Assembly: GCF_022808715.1 (NCBI RefSeq)
Contig: NZ_JAKZKX010000001.1
Location: 62,001 to 126,000, forward strand
Direction of reading: 5' to 3'
Source of the DNA: Fundidesulfovibrio agrisoli
GTDB taxonomy: Bacteria > Desulfobacterota > Desulfovibrionia > Desulfovibrionales > Desulfovibrionaceae
DNA: 64,000 nt
The notes under the pieces were generated by a model. The model made no database searches. It saw nothing but the letters and a program-made list of their open reading frames with translations, and had not been told where the DNA came from. Position numbers and translations under genes: made by a program. Positions 26,246 through 35,544 of this stretch are shown here, piece by piece (the stretch's first letter is position 1; each line of letters begins with the position of its first letter).

Positions 26246-27700
26246 ATGGCTGGTGAAAGTCTGCTCTTCGCGCTGGGCACGGGGCTGCTTTGGGCCGTGC
26301 ATCTGGTCTTCATGGGCCGGGCCATTCTGCGCCCGCACAGGGAGCCTGCGTCCCGCGTGGCCTGGGTGGTGGTGATGGTGGCCCTGCCCGTTGTGGGCAT
26401 CCTGGCCTACCTGCTACTCGGCGAGACCAACATCGGCAACGCCAGGGTGGAGAAGGCCCTCAAGGCCCGGGAGAAGCAGCCGGATCTGAAGGGCACCCCC
26501 GGCGCGGCGGAGCCCTGCTACAAGCCCGGCGCGGACACCCGCTACCCGCACCTGTTCCAGATGGGCCACTCCGTGAACGGCTTCCCGCCGGTGGGCGGCA
26601 ACCAGGGCTGGCTGTTCACCGACTCCAACGCCAGCATCGACTCCGTCGTGGCGGACATCGACGCCGCGAAGGACCATGTGCATCTGGTGTTCTACATCTG
26701 GCTGCGGGACAACAACGGCCTCAAGGTGGCCGAGGCCCTGATGCGGGCGGCCCGGCGCGGGGTGACCTGCCGGGTCATGGCGGACGCCCTGGGCTCGCGC
26801 AAGATGATACGCTCCAAGCATTGGCGGGCCATGCGGGAGGCCGGCGTCCGCACGGCCACGGCCCTGCCCATCGGCAACCCCCTGCTGCGCATGCTACGCG
26901 GGCGCATCGACCTGCGCAACCACCGCAAGATCGTGGTGATCGACAACTTCGTCACCTACTGCGGCAGCCAGAACTGCGCGGACCCCGAATTCAGGATCAA
27001 GGCCCGGTTCGCGCCCTGGGTGGACGTGCTCATGCGCTTTGAAGGCCCGGTTGCCCGGCAGAACCAGAGCCTCTTCGCCGGGGACTGGATGAGCATGGTG
27101 GACGAGGACATCACCCCGCTGCTCAGGCAGCCCCTGCCGCCCGGCCAGCCCGGAGTCACCGCCCAGGTGATAGGCACCGGGCCCACCATGCGGCAGTCCG
27201 CCATGCCCGAGGTTTTCGCGAACCTGATGTTCGCGGCGCGGCGCGAGCTGTTCATCACCACGCCGTACTACGTGCCGGACGAGGCCATGCAGGCCGCGCT
27301 GTGCGCCTGCGCCCGCCGTGGCGTGGCCACCACGGTTGTGTTCCCCGCGCGAAACGACTCCTGGGTTGTGGGGGCGGCCAGCCGCAGCTACTACCCCGAG
27401 CTGCTGGAGGCCGGGGTGCGGATCTACGAGTACGAGGGGGGGCTCCTGCACGCCAAGACCCTGACCCTTGACGGCGAGATCACCCTCATCGGCTCCGCCA
27501 ACATGGACAGGCGCAGCTTCGAGCTCAATTTCGAGAACAACGTCCTCTTCCACGACCCGTCCCTGACGTCCGAGGTGCGCCGCTGCCAGCAGGCCTATCT
27601 CGGGCGCTCGCACCAGGTCACCGCCGCCCAGGTGGAGCAGTGGTCCACGGCGCAGCGGCTCTGGGGCAACACCATCGCCATGCTCGGCCCAGTGCTGTGA
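26246..27700 (+). CDS. cls: Cardiolipin synthase (phospholipase D family)
   Basis: 484 residues. Two N-terminal membrane helices (about 5-22 and 34-54) precede two phospholipase-D catalytic motifs: HRKIVVIDNFVTYCGSQN around residue 228 and HAKTLTLDGEITLIGSANMDRR around residue 402. Each has the HxK(x)4D signature, so the enzyme should be active, condensing phosphatidylglycerol (or PE plus PG) to cardiolipin at the inner membrane. The length and two-helix anchor match the bacterial ClsA type. The frame starts 156 bp from the divergent small gene. The ATG at 26246 gives a hydrophobic N terminus soon after (LLFALGTGLLWAVHLVFMG). Confidence 0.93.
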   Translation: MAGESLLFALGTGLLWAVHLVFMGRAILRPHREPASRVAWVVVMVALPVVGILAYLLLGETNIGNARVEKALKAREKQPDLKGTPGAAEPCYKPGADTRYPHLFQMGHSVNGFPPVGGNQGWLFTDSNASIDSVVADIDAAKDHVHLVFYIWLRDNNGLKVAEALMRAARRGVTCRVMADALGSRKMIRSKHWRAMREAGVRTATALPIGNPLLRMLRGRIDLRNHRKIVVIDNFVTYCGSQNCADPEFRIKARFAPWVDVLMRFEGPVARQNQSLFAGDWMSMVDEDITPLLRQPLPPGQPGVTAQVIGTGPTMRQSAMPEVFANLMFAARRELFITTPYYVPDEAMQAALCACARRGVATTVVFPARNDSWVVGAASRSYYPELLEAGVRIYEYEGGLLHAKTLTLDGEITLIGSANMDRRSFELNFENNVLFHDPSLTSEVRRCQQAYLGRSHQVTAAQVEQWSTAQRLWGNTIAMLGPVL

Positions 27701-27802
27701 GCGGGCGCCCGCCAATTTTCCTGTGACCCCTCACCGCAAATTCACGTCCGAAGAAGTGCGGAACGCAGAGGCCGACCCCGCCCGCGAAGGAGAGATGAGC
27801 GC

Positions 27803-28801
<999 letters not shown>

Positions 28802-28904
28802 GCACGGGAGGAGGCCTTCCCCGGCGGATGCGGGGCGGGAGCTCCGTCACCGGCGGCCGGATGAGCCCCGCCGGCTAGCCCCGGCTGACGCAGGGCGGGC
28901 CGGG

Positions 28905-28994
28905 CTAGAGGTTTTCGAGCAGGATCATGCTCAGAAGGCCAAAAATGAAAACATAGTACAGGACATCCATCGTTACGGCGAATGCGCGTTCCAT
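28905..28994 (-). CDS. 29-residue single-span membrane peptide
   Basis: A short frame encoding MERAFAVTMDVL followed by a hydrophobic stretch YYVFIFGLLSMILLENL. A good ribosome-binding site (gaggga) lies 6 bases upstream of the ATG, and the only hydrophobic block is about the length of one membrane helix. Such peptides often regulate membrane complexes, but no homologue is recalled. It is isolated between the aldo/keto reductase and a minus-strand hypothetical gene. Support is the ribosome-binding site plus the composition only. Confidence 0.45.
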   Translation of the reverse strand: MERAFAVTMDVLYYVFIFGLLSMILLENL

Positions 28995-29100
28995 GGCTGG
29001 TCCCTCGTGTTCGGCTGCGATGTTGCTCATGAACACGAGACGTGCCTCCGGGGCCGCCGGTTACACCAGGGGGGAGGAGTGAACGAGGGGGAGCGCCTCG

Positions 29101-29355
29101 TCAGCGCGCCTCCCCCTGCATGATCTTGAGCACCTTGGCCTTGTGCGTTTCCAGGATGAGCAGGAGCACGTCCGCGCCCCTGCGCCGGGAGTCCCACCAT
29201 TCGGGGTCGGCAAGCGCAAGGATGGCGTCGGCCACGGCCTCGCGCCTGTCGCGGGGCAGGGCGCGCAGGCGGGTGAGGCACATCTCCCTGGCTTCGGCCA
29301 TCTTCGCGGCCTTATCCGCTACGCCTGGCGCGGCGTCCTTGGCGGGCATCCTCAT
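29101..29355 (-). CDS. Small hypothetical protein
   Basis: 84 residues from the ATG at 29355, preceded by gggagg seven bases upstream. It is helical and charged, with the recognisable stretch LTRLRALPRDRREAVADAILALADPEWWD. There is no membrane segment and no known domain. It stands alone between the 29-residue peptide and a chemoreceptor, all on the minus strand. A longer frame to 29451 exists, but the added N terminus is arginine-rich and unlikely to be translated. Confidence 0.6.
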   Translation of the reverse strand: MRMPAKDAAPGVADKAAKMAEAREMCLTRLRALPRDRREAVADAILALADPEWWDSRRRGADVLLLILETHKAKVLKIMQGEAR

Positions 29356-29503
29356 GGCATCCTCCCGGTCAGTCTCAGTCAGGGCCGTCTTCGTCCGGCC
29401 CCGGGCGAACCCCGTCGGCCGGGGCCGTTTCCGTAATCGCGCGCATTGCACGGAAACGGCCGCGCTTCATGCCGGAACAGGCCCGGCCTTTCAGTGGCCG
29501 GAT

Positions 29504-31633
29504 CTAGCGCGGGAGCGCCTTCCCGCCCGGGGCCAGGGCCTGCGCCCCGCCCCCGCCTTCGCTCTGCATGTCCTGGATGATCCCCCGCAGCACCTGGGCC
29601 TGGTGGGCCATCTCGGAGACGGCCTGGGCCGCCTGGGTCATGGCCTCGGCGGTCTGGGCGGAGATGGAGTTGATCTCGTCGATGGAGTGGTTGATCTCCT
29701 CGCTGGCCGAGGACTGCTGCTCCGAGGCCGTGGCGATGGAGCGGACCTGGTCTGTTGCGGCGTCGATGAGCGTGACGATCTCGCCCAGGGTCTCGCCGGA
29801 CCGGGTGGCCAGGGTGGTGGTCATCTCGATGGTCTGCACGGTCCTGTCCACGTTGCCGATGTTCTTCTGCGTGCCGGACTGGATGTCCCGGATGGCGTCG
29901 CCCACTTCCTTGGTGGCGGTCTGGGTCTTTTCGGCCAGCTTGCGCACCTCGTCGGCAACCACGGCGAAGCCGCGCCCGGCGTCGCCGGCGCGGGCCGCCT
30001 CGATGGCGGCGTTGAGGGCCAGCAGGTTGGTCTGGTCCGCAATGTCGGAGATCACGTTGAGAATCTGCCCGATCCCCGCGGCGAGTCTGCCCAGGGAGTC
30101 CATGTCGGTCTTGAGTTCCTGGGCGTGGGCCTGCACGCCGCCGATGCCGTCCACCACCTTGCCCACGATCTCCGCGCCCTGCTGGGCCTTGGCCCTGGCC
30201 TGGTCGGCGGTCTGGGCCGTGCGGGAGGCGTTCCTGGCCACCTCCAGCACGGTGGCGTTCATCTCCTCCATGGCGGTGGCCGTCTCGGATACGCGGGATG
30301 CCTGGAGCTCGCTGCCCCGGCTGGACTGCTCGATCTGGGCGGAGAGCTCCTCCGAGGCGGAGGAAACCACATCCACGATGCCCTCCAGCTTGCCCGCCGC
30401 CTGGCGCATGCCCTCAACCATGGCCAGCTCAGCCCTTTGGGTGGCCTTCTCGGCCTCGAGCGTGGCCTTGCGGGCTATCTCGGCCTCGCGGGCGGCCGCC
30501 TCGGACTGCTGGTTGGCTTCGGCGATCTTGGCCTTCAGGAAGTCGAGCATTGTCTTCAGGGAACCGTACAGGGTCAGGAGCTCGCCGAAGAATGTCCTCT
30601 CCGGCGGGAACTGGGCCTCGAAGTCCCCCTGGGCCACCCGGCCGGAGGTGTCGGCGATGCTCACCAGCGGCTTGGTGATCCTGCGGATCATAATCATGGT
30701 CCCGGCGATGATGACGACCCCCAAGCCAAGCACGATGAACAGCAGCGGGGTGGCGATGTGGCCCTGCGCGGTGTAGTTCTCGTCCGTGCTGTTGAGCACG
30801 GCCATCAGGCCGAAGACCTCGGAATCCTTCATCAGGGGCTTGTACGTGGAGTAGTATTCCTGGCCATGGATCATCAAGGTCGTGGTGAACGGCTTGGCCT
30901 TGGCAACGACGTTCTGGAGCACCTCGGCGTTGTCGAGCCTGGTGCCTGTATCGCGCTTGCCGGCCTTGTCTTTCAGGGTGCTCTGGTGGCGGATGAACTC
31001 GCCCGCTTCGTTCTTAACCATCAGAGTGATGTCCGCCCCGCCGGTGACGGCCTTCATGGCGTCGATGAACGTCTCCGTGCCCAGGTCGTACCCGGCGGTG
31101 AACACGCCGACGAGCTTGCCGTCCTTGTCGGTGATGGGGAAACGGCAGACAAAGAGGAACGGGATGGCGCGGGCCGTATCGAACCCGATGAACGGCTTGC
31201 GCGTGGTGAACACCTTCTGCATTCCGAAGAGGTTGAAATTGCTGTCGCCGTTCTGGCCGGGCTTTTTGCCTCTTGCCAGCACGATGCCCTTGTCGTCTGT
31301 GAAGGTGACGGCGCCGAGCTTGAACTGCTCGTACACCTCGTCGGCCACCGTTTGCAGCGCATCCTTGTCGATGGGGTTCGTAGCGTAGGAGCCTTGAACG
31401 CGCCTGAGTTGCTGGACCATCTCCGCTACTGCGAGGCAATATTGGCCTTTGTCCTTCAAGAACGCATCGATGGTGTTCACATCGCCGGAAAGGTCGGAAT
31501 AGGCCTTCTCCGTGAGTGTTTTGTTGATGAGATATTTCGCTGATATGTAGATTGATGCCGAAAGGGCGAGAATGCCAAGGGCTATGAAAGTGCTCAGCCG
31601 CCAGAAAATTGAAACGGTCCTGAATTTCGACAT
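29504..31633 (-). CDS. Methyl-accepting chemotaxis protein with periplasmic Cache-type sensor
   Basis: 709 residues. The membrane helices are at about 8-30 and 300-325. The periplasmic region between them has the Cache-like pattern: long helix ([23 protein letters not shown]), beta strand [37 protein letters not shown], and a second strand set. It would sense small ligands directly. A HAMP domain follows ([25 protein letters not shown]), then the signalling hairpin with intact tip [21 protein letters not shown]. No C-terminal CheR-binding pentapeptide is seen. The gene faces a 600-bp intergenic region that probably contains its promoter. Confidence 0.93.
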   Translation of the reverse strand: MSKFRTVSIFWRLSTFIALGILALSASIYISAKYLINKTLTEKAYSDLSGDVNTIDAFLKDKGQYCLAVAEMVQQLRRVQGSYATNPIDKDALQTVADEVYEQFKLGAVTFTDDKGIVLARGKKPGQNGDSNFNLFGMQKVFTTRKPFIGFDTARAIPFLFVCRFPITDKDGKLVGVFTAGYDLGTETFIDAMKAVTGGADITLMVKNEAGEFIRHQSTLKDKAGKRDTGTRLDNAEVLQNVVAKAKPFTTTLMIHGQEYYSTYKPLMKDSEVFGLMAVLNSTDENYTAQGHIATPLLFIVLGLGVVIIAGTMIMIRRITKPLVSIADTSGRVAQGDFEAQFPPERTFFGELLTLYGSLKTMLDFLKAKIAEANQQSEAAAREAEIARKATLEAEKATQRAELAMVEGMRQAAGKLEGIVDVVSSASEELSAQIEQSSRGSELQASRVSETATAMEEMNATVLEVARNASRTAQTADQARAKAQQGAEIVGKVVDGIGGVQAHAQELKTDMDSLGRLAAGIGQILNVISDIADQTNLLALNAAIEAARAGDAGRGFAVVADEVRKLAEKTQTATKEVGDAIRDIQSGTQKNIGNVDRTVQTIEMTTTLATRSGETLGEIVTLIDAATDQVRSIATASEQQSSASEEINHSIDEINSISAQTAEAMTQAAQAVSEMAHQAQVLRGIIQDMQSEGGGGAQALAPGGKALPR

Positions 31634-32233
31634 CGTTCATGCCCTCCCGGCTTGAGGTGTCGCTGCCAACAAAGCTGCCTCGTGCATTGCTCCCGCAAAC
31701 GAATCCGCATCGGATATCGAGATTGGATCCTGATAATTTTATTGTAGTTGCAAATAAGCAAAGTCGCAACATCAAGATTGTTGGACGCAGCGTTCTGTTT
31801 TGTCAGCGTGACAGACGCCATTGGTGAATCAGTTGCGTGTTGATGATGTATTGTGATGGTCACTCGCGTGTGTAAATGCATGTGCGATCTTGTGTGGTAC
31901 TGTTTTCATGTGCATGGATCACAAGTGTGGGATGAGTGTGCTGCCTGAGGTGCCCGGGAATGTGGCGGAACGGTGTGTTTTGGGCCGAAATAAATGGAAA
32001 TCGTGGCGATCGGGTGGCGATTGTGTGAGGTGGTTGCCGGTGACGCGCGAATGAGCCGCCTCCGCAGATTATGACAAGGGCCTGTGACCCTCGCGGGGTC
32101 CGGGCGGAGATATGGATGGACAGAAAGGGGAGGGCCGCATAATCATTCCACGCCTGAGGCATTCGGGCAACGCCGCGGCGGACGCGCTCGGCCTAGCCTC
32201 TTCAGAACCCAATTCAAGCAGGTTGCGCCAAAC
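31634..32233. other. 600-bp AT-richer intergenic region between divergent chemoreceptor and DedA genes
   Basis: GC content falls clearly compared with the flanking genes, with many TG/GT steps around 31850-32000. No convincing coding frame, tRNA or repeat is visible. It must hold the promoters of both flanking genes. On the minus strand near 31715-31741 a TAAA...CGATA pair resembles a sigma-28 (motility) promoter, but the spacing is about one base too long. Confidence 0.5.
31714..31741 (-). promoter_or_regulatory. Weak candidate sigma-28 promoter for the Cache chemoreceptor
   Basis: On the minus strand TAAAATTA is followed, after about 12 bases, by CTCGATAT. The FliA consensus is TAAAGTTT-N11-GCCGATAA, so the match is partial. 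It is offered because receptor genes are often FliA-dependent. Confidence 0.25.
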
Positions 32234-32866
32234 ATGTTGGAAACTCTTGAAGGCCTTATAAGCAGTTACGGTTATCTCGCTCTTTTTGTCGGCACCTTCC
32301 TCGAAGGGGAGACCATCCTCCTTGTGGCCGGTTTTCTGGCGCACAGCGGTCAGCTCGACATTTCGTTGTGCATTCTGTGGGCATTCCTCGGCAGCCTCTG
32401 CGGCGACCAGGCCGCCTTCTATGTGGGCCGGTTCAAGGGCAAGAAGTTCGTGGAGAACCGCCCCAAGTGGAAGTGCCAGGTGGAACGCGTTCACGCCATG
32501 CTGGAGCGCTTCCACGAGGCGCTGATCCTCTCGTTCCGGTTCTTTTACGGTCTGCGCAACCTGACTCCGTTCATCCTCGGCACCACCGACATCTCGGGGT
32601 TCAAGTTCTTCGTCCTCAACGCCGTAGGTGCGGGCATCTGGGCGGTCTGCTTTGCCTACGCCGGATATTTCTTCGGCACCATGGTGGCTAACGTCCTCAA
32701 GGACATCCACCATATAGAGATGATTATCCTCATCGTGGCGATCGTAGTTGGTGCAGTCGTATGGTACCTCCGGCACCGCAAGCGGGTCCGCCAGCGGCAG
32801 GAAGCCGCCCCGGAAGGGGAGTGCGCGGCCCCGGCCGCTGAATCCACGCCAGAGCAGAACAAATAG
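32234..32866 (+). CDS. DedA-family inner-membrane protein
   Basis: 210 residues. It shows the DedA core: ALFVGTFLEGETILLVAGFLA near the N terminus, a GDQAAFYVGRFKGKKFVE loop, and RFFYGLRNLTPFILGTTDISGFKFFVLN with the conserved arginines and glycines. DedA proteins of this kind (YohD/DedA) support membrane energetics and envelope stress resistance and are candidate undecaprenyl-phosphate flippases. Together with the TVP38-like gene at 8.1 kb, the window has two VTT proteins. The start at 32234 gives MLETLEGLISSYGY; the region upstream is open but not protein-like. The C-terminal 40 residues are charged. Confidence 0.9.
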   Translation: MLETLEGLISSYGYLALFVGTFLEGETILLVAGFLAHSGQLDISLCILWAFLGSLCGDQAAFYVGRFKGKKFVENRPKWKCQVERVHAMLERFHEALILSFRFFYGLRNLTPFILGTTDISGFKFFVLNAVGAGIWAVCFAYAGYFFGTMVANVLKDIHHIEMIILIVAIVVGAVVWYLRHRKRVRQRQEAAPEGECAAPAAESTPEQNK

Positions 32867-33033
32867 TCCCCCGTCCCCCTGCTGACCGGGCATATCCGAA
32901 TGTGCTGTTAACTATGGGTGTCGGCTTGCCTTTTTTTCACTCTTCGGCGAGATTGGCCCTTCGTGACCATATGCCATGCCATGAAGTAGCCGGTATCGGC
33001 TGAACCAGCATATTATCGCAAGCATGGAGTGAT

Positions 33034-34824
33034 ATGGCTGCTATACCCCAGTCTGAAGGCGACAACCTTCTGCAGGCCGCCCAACTCTGCGCTGGAGGCC
33101 TTGAAGGTCTTGGCCTCGGGTTCCTGAATTCCTTCCACGGGACCGAGAAAGACTTCCTGCGCCTGGGGGCCCAGCTCGAGGGGTTCAGTTCCCGCTCCTC
33201 GCAGACGTCGGCGCTGGCGGCCGGCCTCACGGAGCTGACCTCGGGCGAGGCCGTCGCAGAGGCTTCCGCCAAACTCGCCGCCAACCTCGAACGCCTTGGA
33301 GGCATCTGCGACGTCGCAGCCACCGACCGGCAGCTCGCCGAGCTTGGCAGGGTGGGCTCCATGGGCGCGAAGCTTGGTGAAATAATGAATGATTTCGCCA
33401 GGCTCGTGAAGCATTTAAGCATGCTCGGCGTTTCCACCCGCATCGAAAGCGCCCGCCTGGGCGACCAGGGCGCCGGTTTCGCCACCCTGGCCGACGATGT
33501 TGAGAAGCTGGCGGGCAAGATCGGCGAGTCCTCCGGGAAGATCCTCGTCAGCGCCAATGAACTCAGCAACCAATGCCGGAGCGCCTCGATCAGCCTGAAG
33601 CAGATGGACGAGGCCCGCAAGGGATGCTCCATCTCCGCCCTCAGCCTGCTCGAAGCGGACCTGAGCGCCCTCGAAGGCCTCACCCGCGCCTCGCGCGAGG
33701 CGGCCGATTCGGTATCCTCCCTCTCCCGCAGCGTGGTGAGCAGCATTTCGGAAGCCGTGCTCTCCATGCAATTCCACGACATCATCCGCCAGCAGCTCGA
33801 ACATGTGGCCGAGGCCGCCGAAGAGGCGCGCGACATCGCCCGCAGCGGGCCCGGCGAGGGCCTCGCGGCCGAGGCGGCCGACTGGGAGGAAGTCTGCGAC
33901 TGGCTCCACAGCATAGCGGACCTGCAGCGCTCGCAACTCGGCAACGCCAGGACCCGCTTCGCGAAGGCCATGCAGACCCTGGAGGACAGCCTGGCCTCCA
34001 TAGGCAGCCAGGTGCGCGAGATGGCCTCGGGCGCGGCTTCGCTTGCCGCCAAGGAAGCGGGCCAGGAGGGCGTTCTCGCCCAGATCGAGGCCGGTGTGGG
34101 GCAGATCGCCGCATCATTGCGCGAATACTCCCAGCTTGAAACCGGCATGGGCTCCATCATGGCCCAGGTGGCGGAATCCATCGCCGGCATGTCCTCCATT
34201 GTGGGCGAAATCGAGGAGGTGGGCTCCGAGATCGAGCTCATCGCCATCAACGCCAGCATCAAGGCCGCCCACACCGGCGACGAGGGCAAGGCCCTCGGCG
34301 TACTGGCTTCGGCCATCCAGAAGCTCTCCGTTGACGCCAGAGGGCAGACGGCACGCATTCTGGAGCTTCTCGGCTCGGTGGACGCCGCCACCTTCAGCGC
34401 CAACGCCCAGGGGGACCAGGGCGCGCGGTTGGAGGCGGTGGTGAGCGGCTTGGACGCCGAAGTGGCCAGCATCAAGGCCCTGGACCACGAGGCCGCCACG
34501 CAGGCGGCCATGGTGCAGTCCGCGGCGGAGGAGCTTTCTGGAGACATCGCGGCCGCAGTGGCCTCCCTTGACTTCCGCTGGGACCTCATCGACGCGGTCA
34601 CCGCCGCCGAAACGAGGCTCCAGGAGCTCGTGGACGAACTCGGTGCGGCGCTCCCGCCCGGTCACAGGGCCTCCCGGGCGCCGACGCTCATGCAGATGCT
34701 GCAGCGCTACACCATGGACGAGGAGCGCCTGGTGCACGAGCAGGCCCTCGGCCTCAGCGGCTCCGTCACCACCACCGCTTCCGGGGACGACGACGGCCTG
34801 GGCGACAACGTGGAACTTTTCTGA
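33034..34824 (+). CDS. Soluble MCP-like protein with two degenerate signalling-tip segments
   Basis: 596 residues, almost entirely helical, with no membrane segment, HAMP or sensor domain. Two segments resemble the chemoreceptor tip. Residues 128-160 have STRIESARLGDQGAGFATLADDVEKLA, and residues 400-431 have IELIAINASIKAAHTGDEGKALGVLASAIQKL. Both keep the [17 protein letters not shown] outline but lose core residues such as QTNLLALN. A central SMQFHDIIRQQLEHV motif (245-257) and a C-terminal DGLGDNVELF tail are also present. It heads an operon with STAS, CheY, CheA, CheR and CheB and could organise CheA without a transmembrane receptor. The ribosome-binding site (ggag) is clear. Confidence 0.75.
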   Translation: MAAIPQSEGDNLLQAAQLCAGGLEGLGLGFLNSFHGTEKDFLRLGAQLEGFSSRSSQTSALAAGLTELTSGEAVAEASAKLAANLERLGGICDVAATDRQLAELGRVGSMGAKLGEIMNDFARLVKHLSMLGVSTRIESARLGDQGAGFATLADDVEKLAGKIGESSGKILVSANELSNQCRSASISLKQMDEARKGCSISALSLLEADLSALEGLTRASREAADSVSSLSRSVVSSISEAVLSMQFHDIIRQQLEHVAEAAEEARDIARSGPGEGLAAEAADWEEVCDWLHSIADLQRSQLGNARTRFAKAMQTLEDSLASIGSQVREMASGAASLAAKEAGQEGVLAQIEAGVGQIAASLREYSQLETGMGSIMAQVAESIAGMSSIVGEIEEVGSEIELIAINASIKAAHTGDEGKALGVLASAIQKLSVDARGQTARILELLGSVDAATFSANAQGDQGARLEAVVSGLDAEVASIKALDHEAATQAAMVQSAAEELSGDIAAAVASLDFRWDLIDAVTAAETRLQELVDELGAALPPGHRASRAPTLMQMLQRYTMDEERLVHEQALGLSGSVTTTASGDDDGLGDNVELF

Positions 34825-34839
34825 CCCTGGCGGGAACAC

Positions 34840-35175
34840 ATGGGATCGACGCGGCAACATCTGGACGCCGATGGGCGTGTGGCGCTGGAGCTCTCCGGGG
34901 GCTTCGGCCTGGCTGATTCGGAGGAGCTGAAGCAGGCCCTCTCCGGCGCCCTGGACGCCAGCACCGGCGTGCTTGTACTGGACATTTCCCAGGTTGACGC
35001 GGCCAACCTGACATTTTTCCAATTGCTCTTCGGGCTCGCGGCGCAAGCCCGACTGGATGGCAAGGCAGTAGCCCGCAGAGGCGGTCTGCACCCCGCGTGC
35101 AGCGGGGCGGCCGCGGAGATGGGCATCACCCAGCAGGACTTCGACCAGGCCTTCGCGCCAGAGGAAACACGATGA
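34840..35175 (+). CDS. STAS-domain protein of the chemotaxis operon
   Basis: 111 residues, a single STAS fold: beta strand RVALELSGGFGLADSEELKQAL, then VLVLDISQVDAANLTFFQLLFGLAAQA. In anti-anti-sigma STAS proteins the D-S-S-G loop carries a phosphorylated serine. Here the position reads DAANLT, so phosphorylation by an SpoIIAB-like kinase is unlikely. STAS proteins of this shape occur in chemotaxis operons of several proteobacteria with unknown role. The stop overlaps the cheY start by four bases (ATGA). Confidence 0.8.
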   Translation: MGSTRQHLDADGRVALELSGGFGLADSEELKQALSGALDASTGVLVLDISQVDAANLTFFQLLFGLAAQARLDGKAVARRGGLHPACSGAAAEMGITQQDFDQAFAPEETR

Positions 35176-35531
35176 AAACCATCATGACCGTTGACGATTC
35201 CGCGAGCGTACGCCAGATGGTGGCGTTTACCCTCAAGAACGCAGGATATTCCGTGATCGAGGCTTCGGACGGCAAGGACGCGCTCTCCAAGATCGGCGCC
35301 AAGGTGGACATGGTCATCACCGACCTGAACATGCCCAACATGGACGGCATCTCGCTCATCAAGGCCCTGCGCGCCATGCCCGCCTGCAAGTTCATCCCCA
35401 TCATCATGCTCACCACCGAATCCCAGGCCGGGAGAAAACAGGAAGGCAAGGACGCCGGCGCCACCGGCTGGATCGTCAAACCCTTCAAGCCGGAACAACT
35501 GTTGAGCGTGGTGCAGAAGGTGCTGCGCTAG
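35172..35531 (+). CDS. cheY: CheY-type single-domain response regulator
   Basis: 119 residues, one receiver domain. Acidic pocket D8/D9, phospho-acceptor D51 in ITDLNMPNMDG, T81/T82 in MLTTE, lysine K103 in IVKPFKP. CheY-P binds the flagellar motor switch or acts as a phosphate sink; which one cannot be told from sequence. The start overlaps the STAS stop, and the gene ends 13 bp before cheA, so the three are surely co-translated. Confidence 0.95.
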   Translation: MKTIMTVDDSASVRQMVAFTLKNAGYSVIEASDGKDALSKIGAKVDMVITDLNMPNMDGISLIKALRAMPACKFIPIIMLTTESQAGRKQEGKDAGATGWIVKPFKPEQLLSVVQKVLR

Positions 35532-35544
35532 CAAAGGCACCAAC

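Noticed and set aside
32084-32233. N-terminal extension of the DedA protein.
   Set aside because: The extra residues are Arg/Gly-rich without a DedA match; MLETLEG at 32234 begins the family core.
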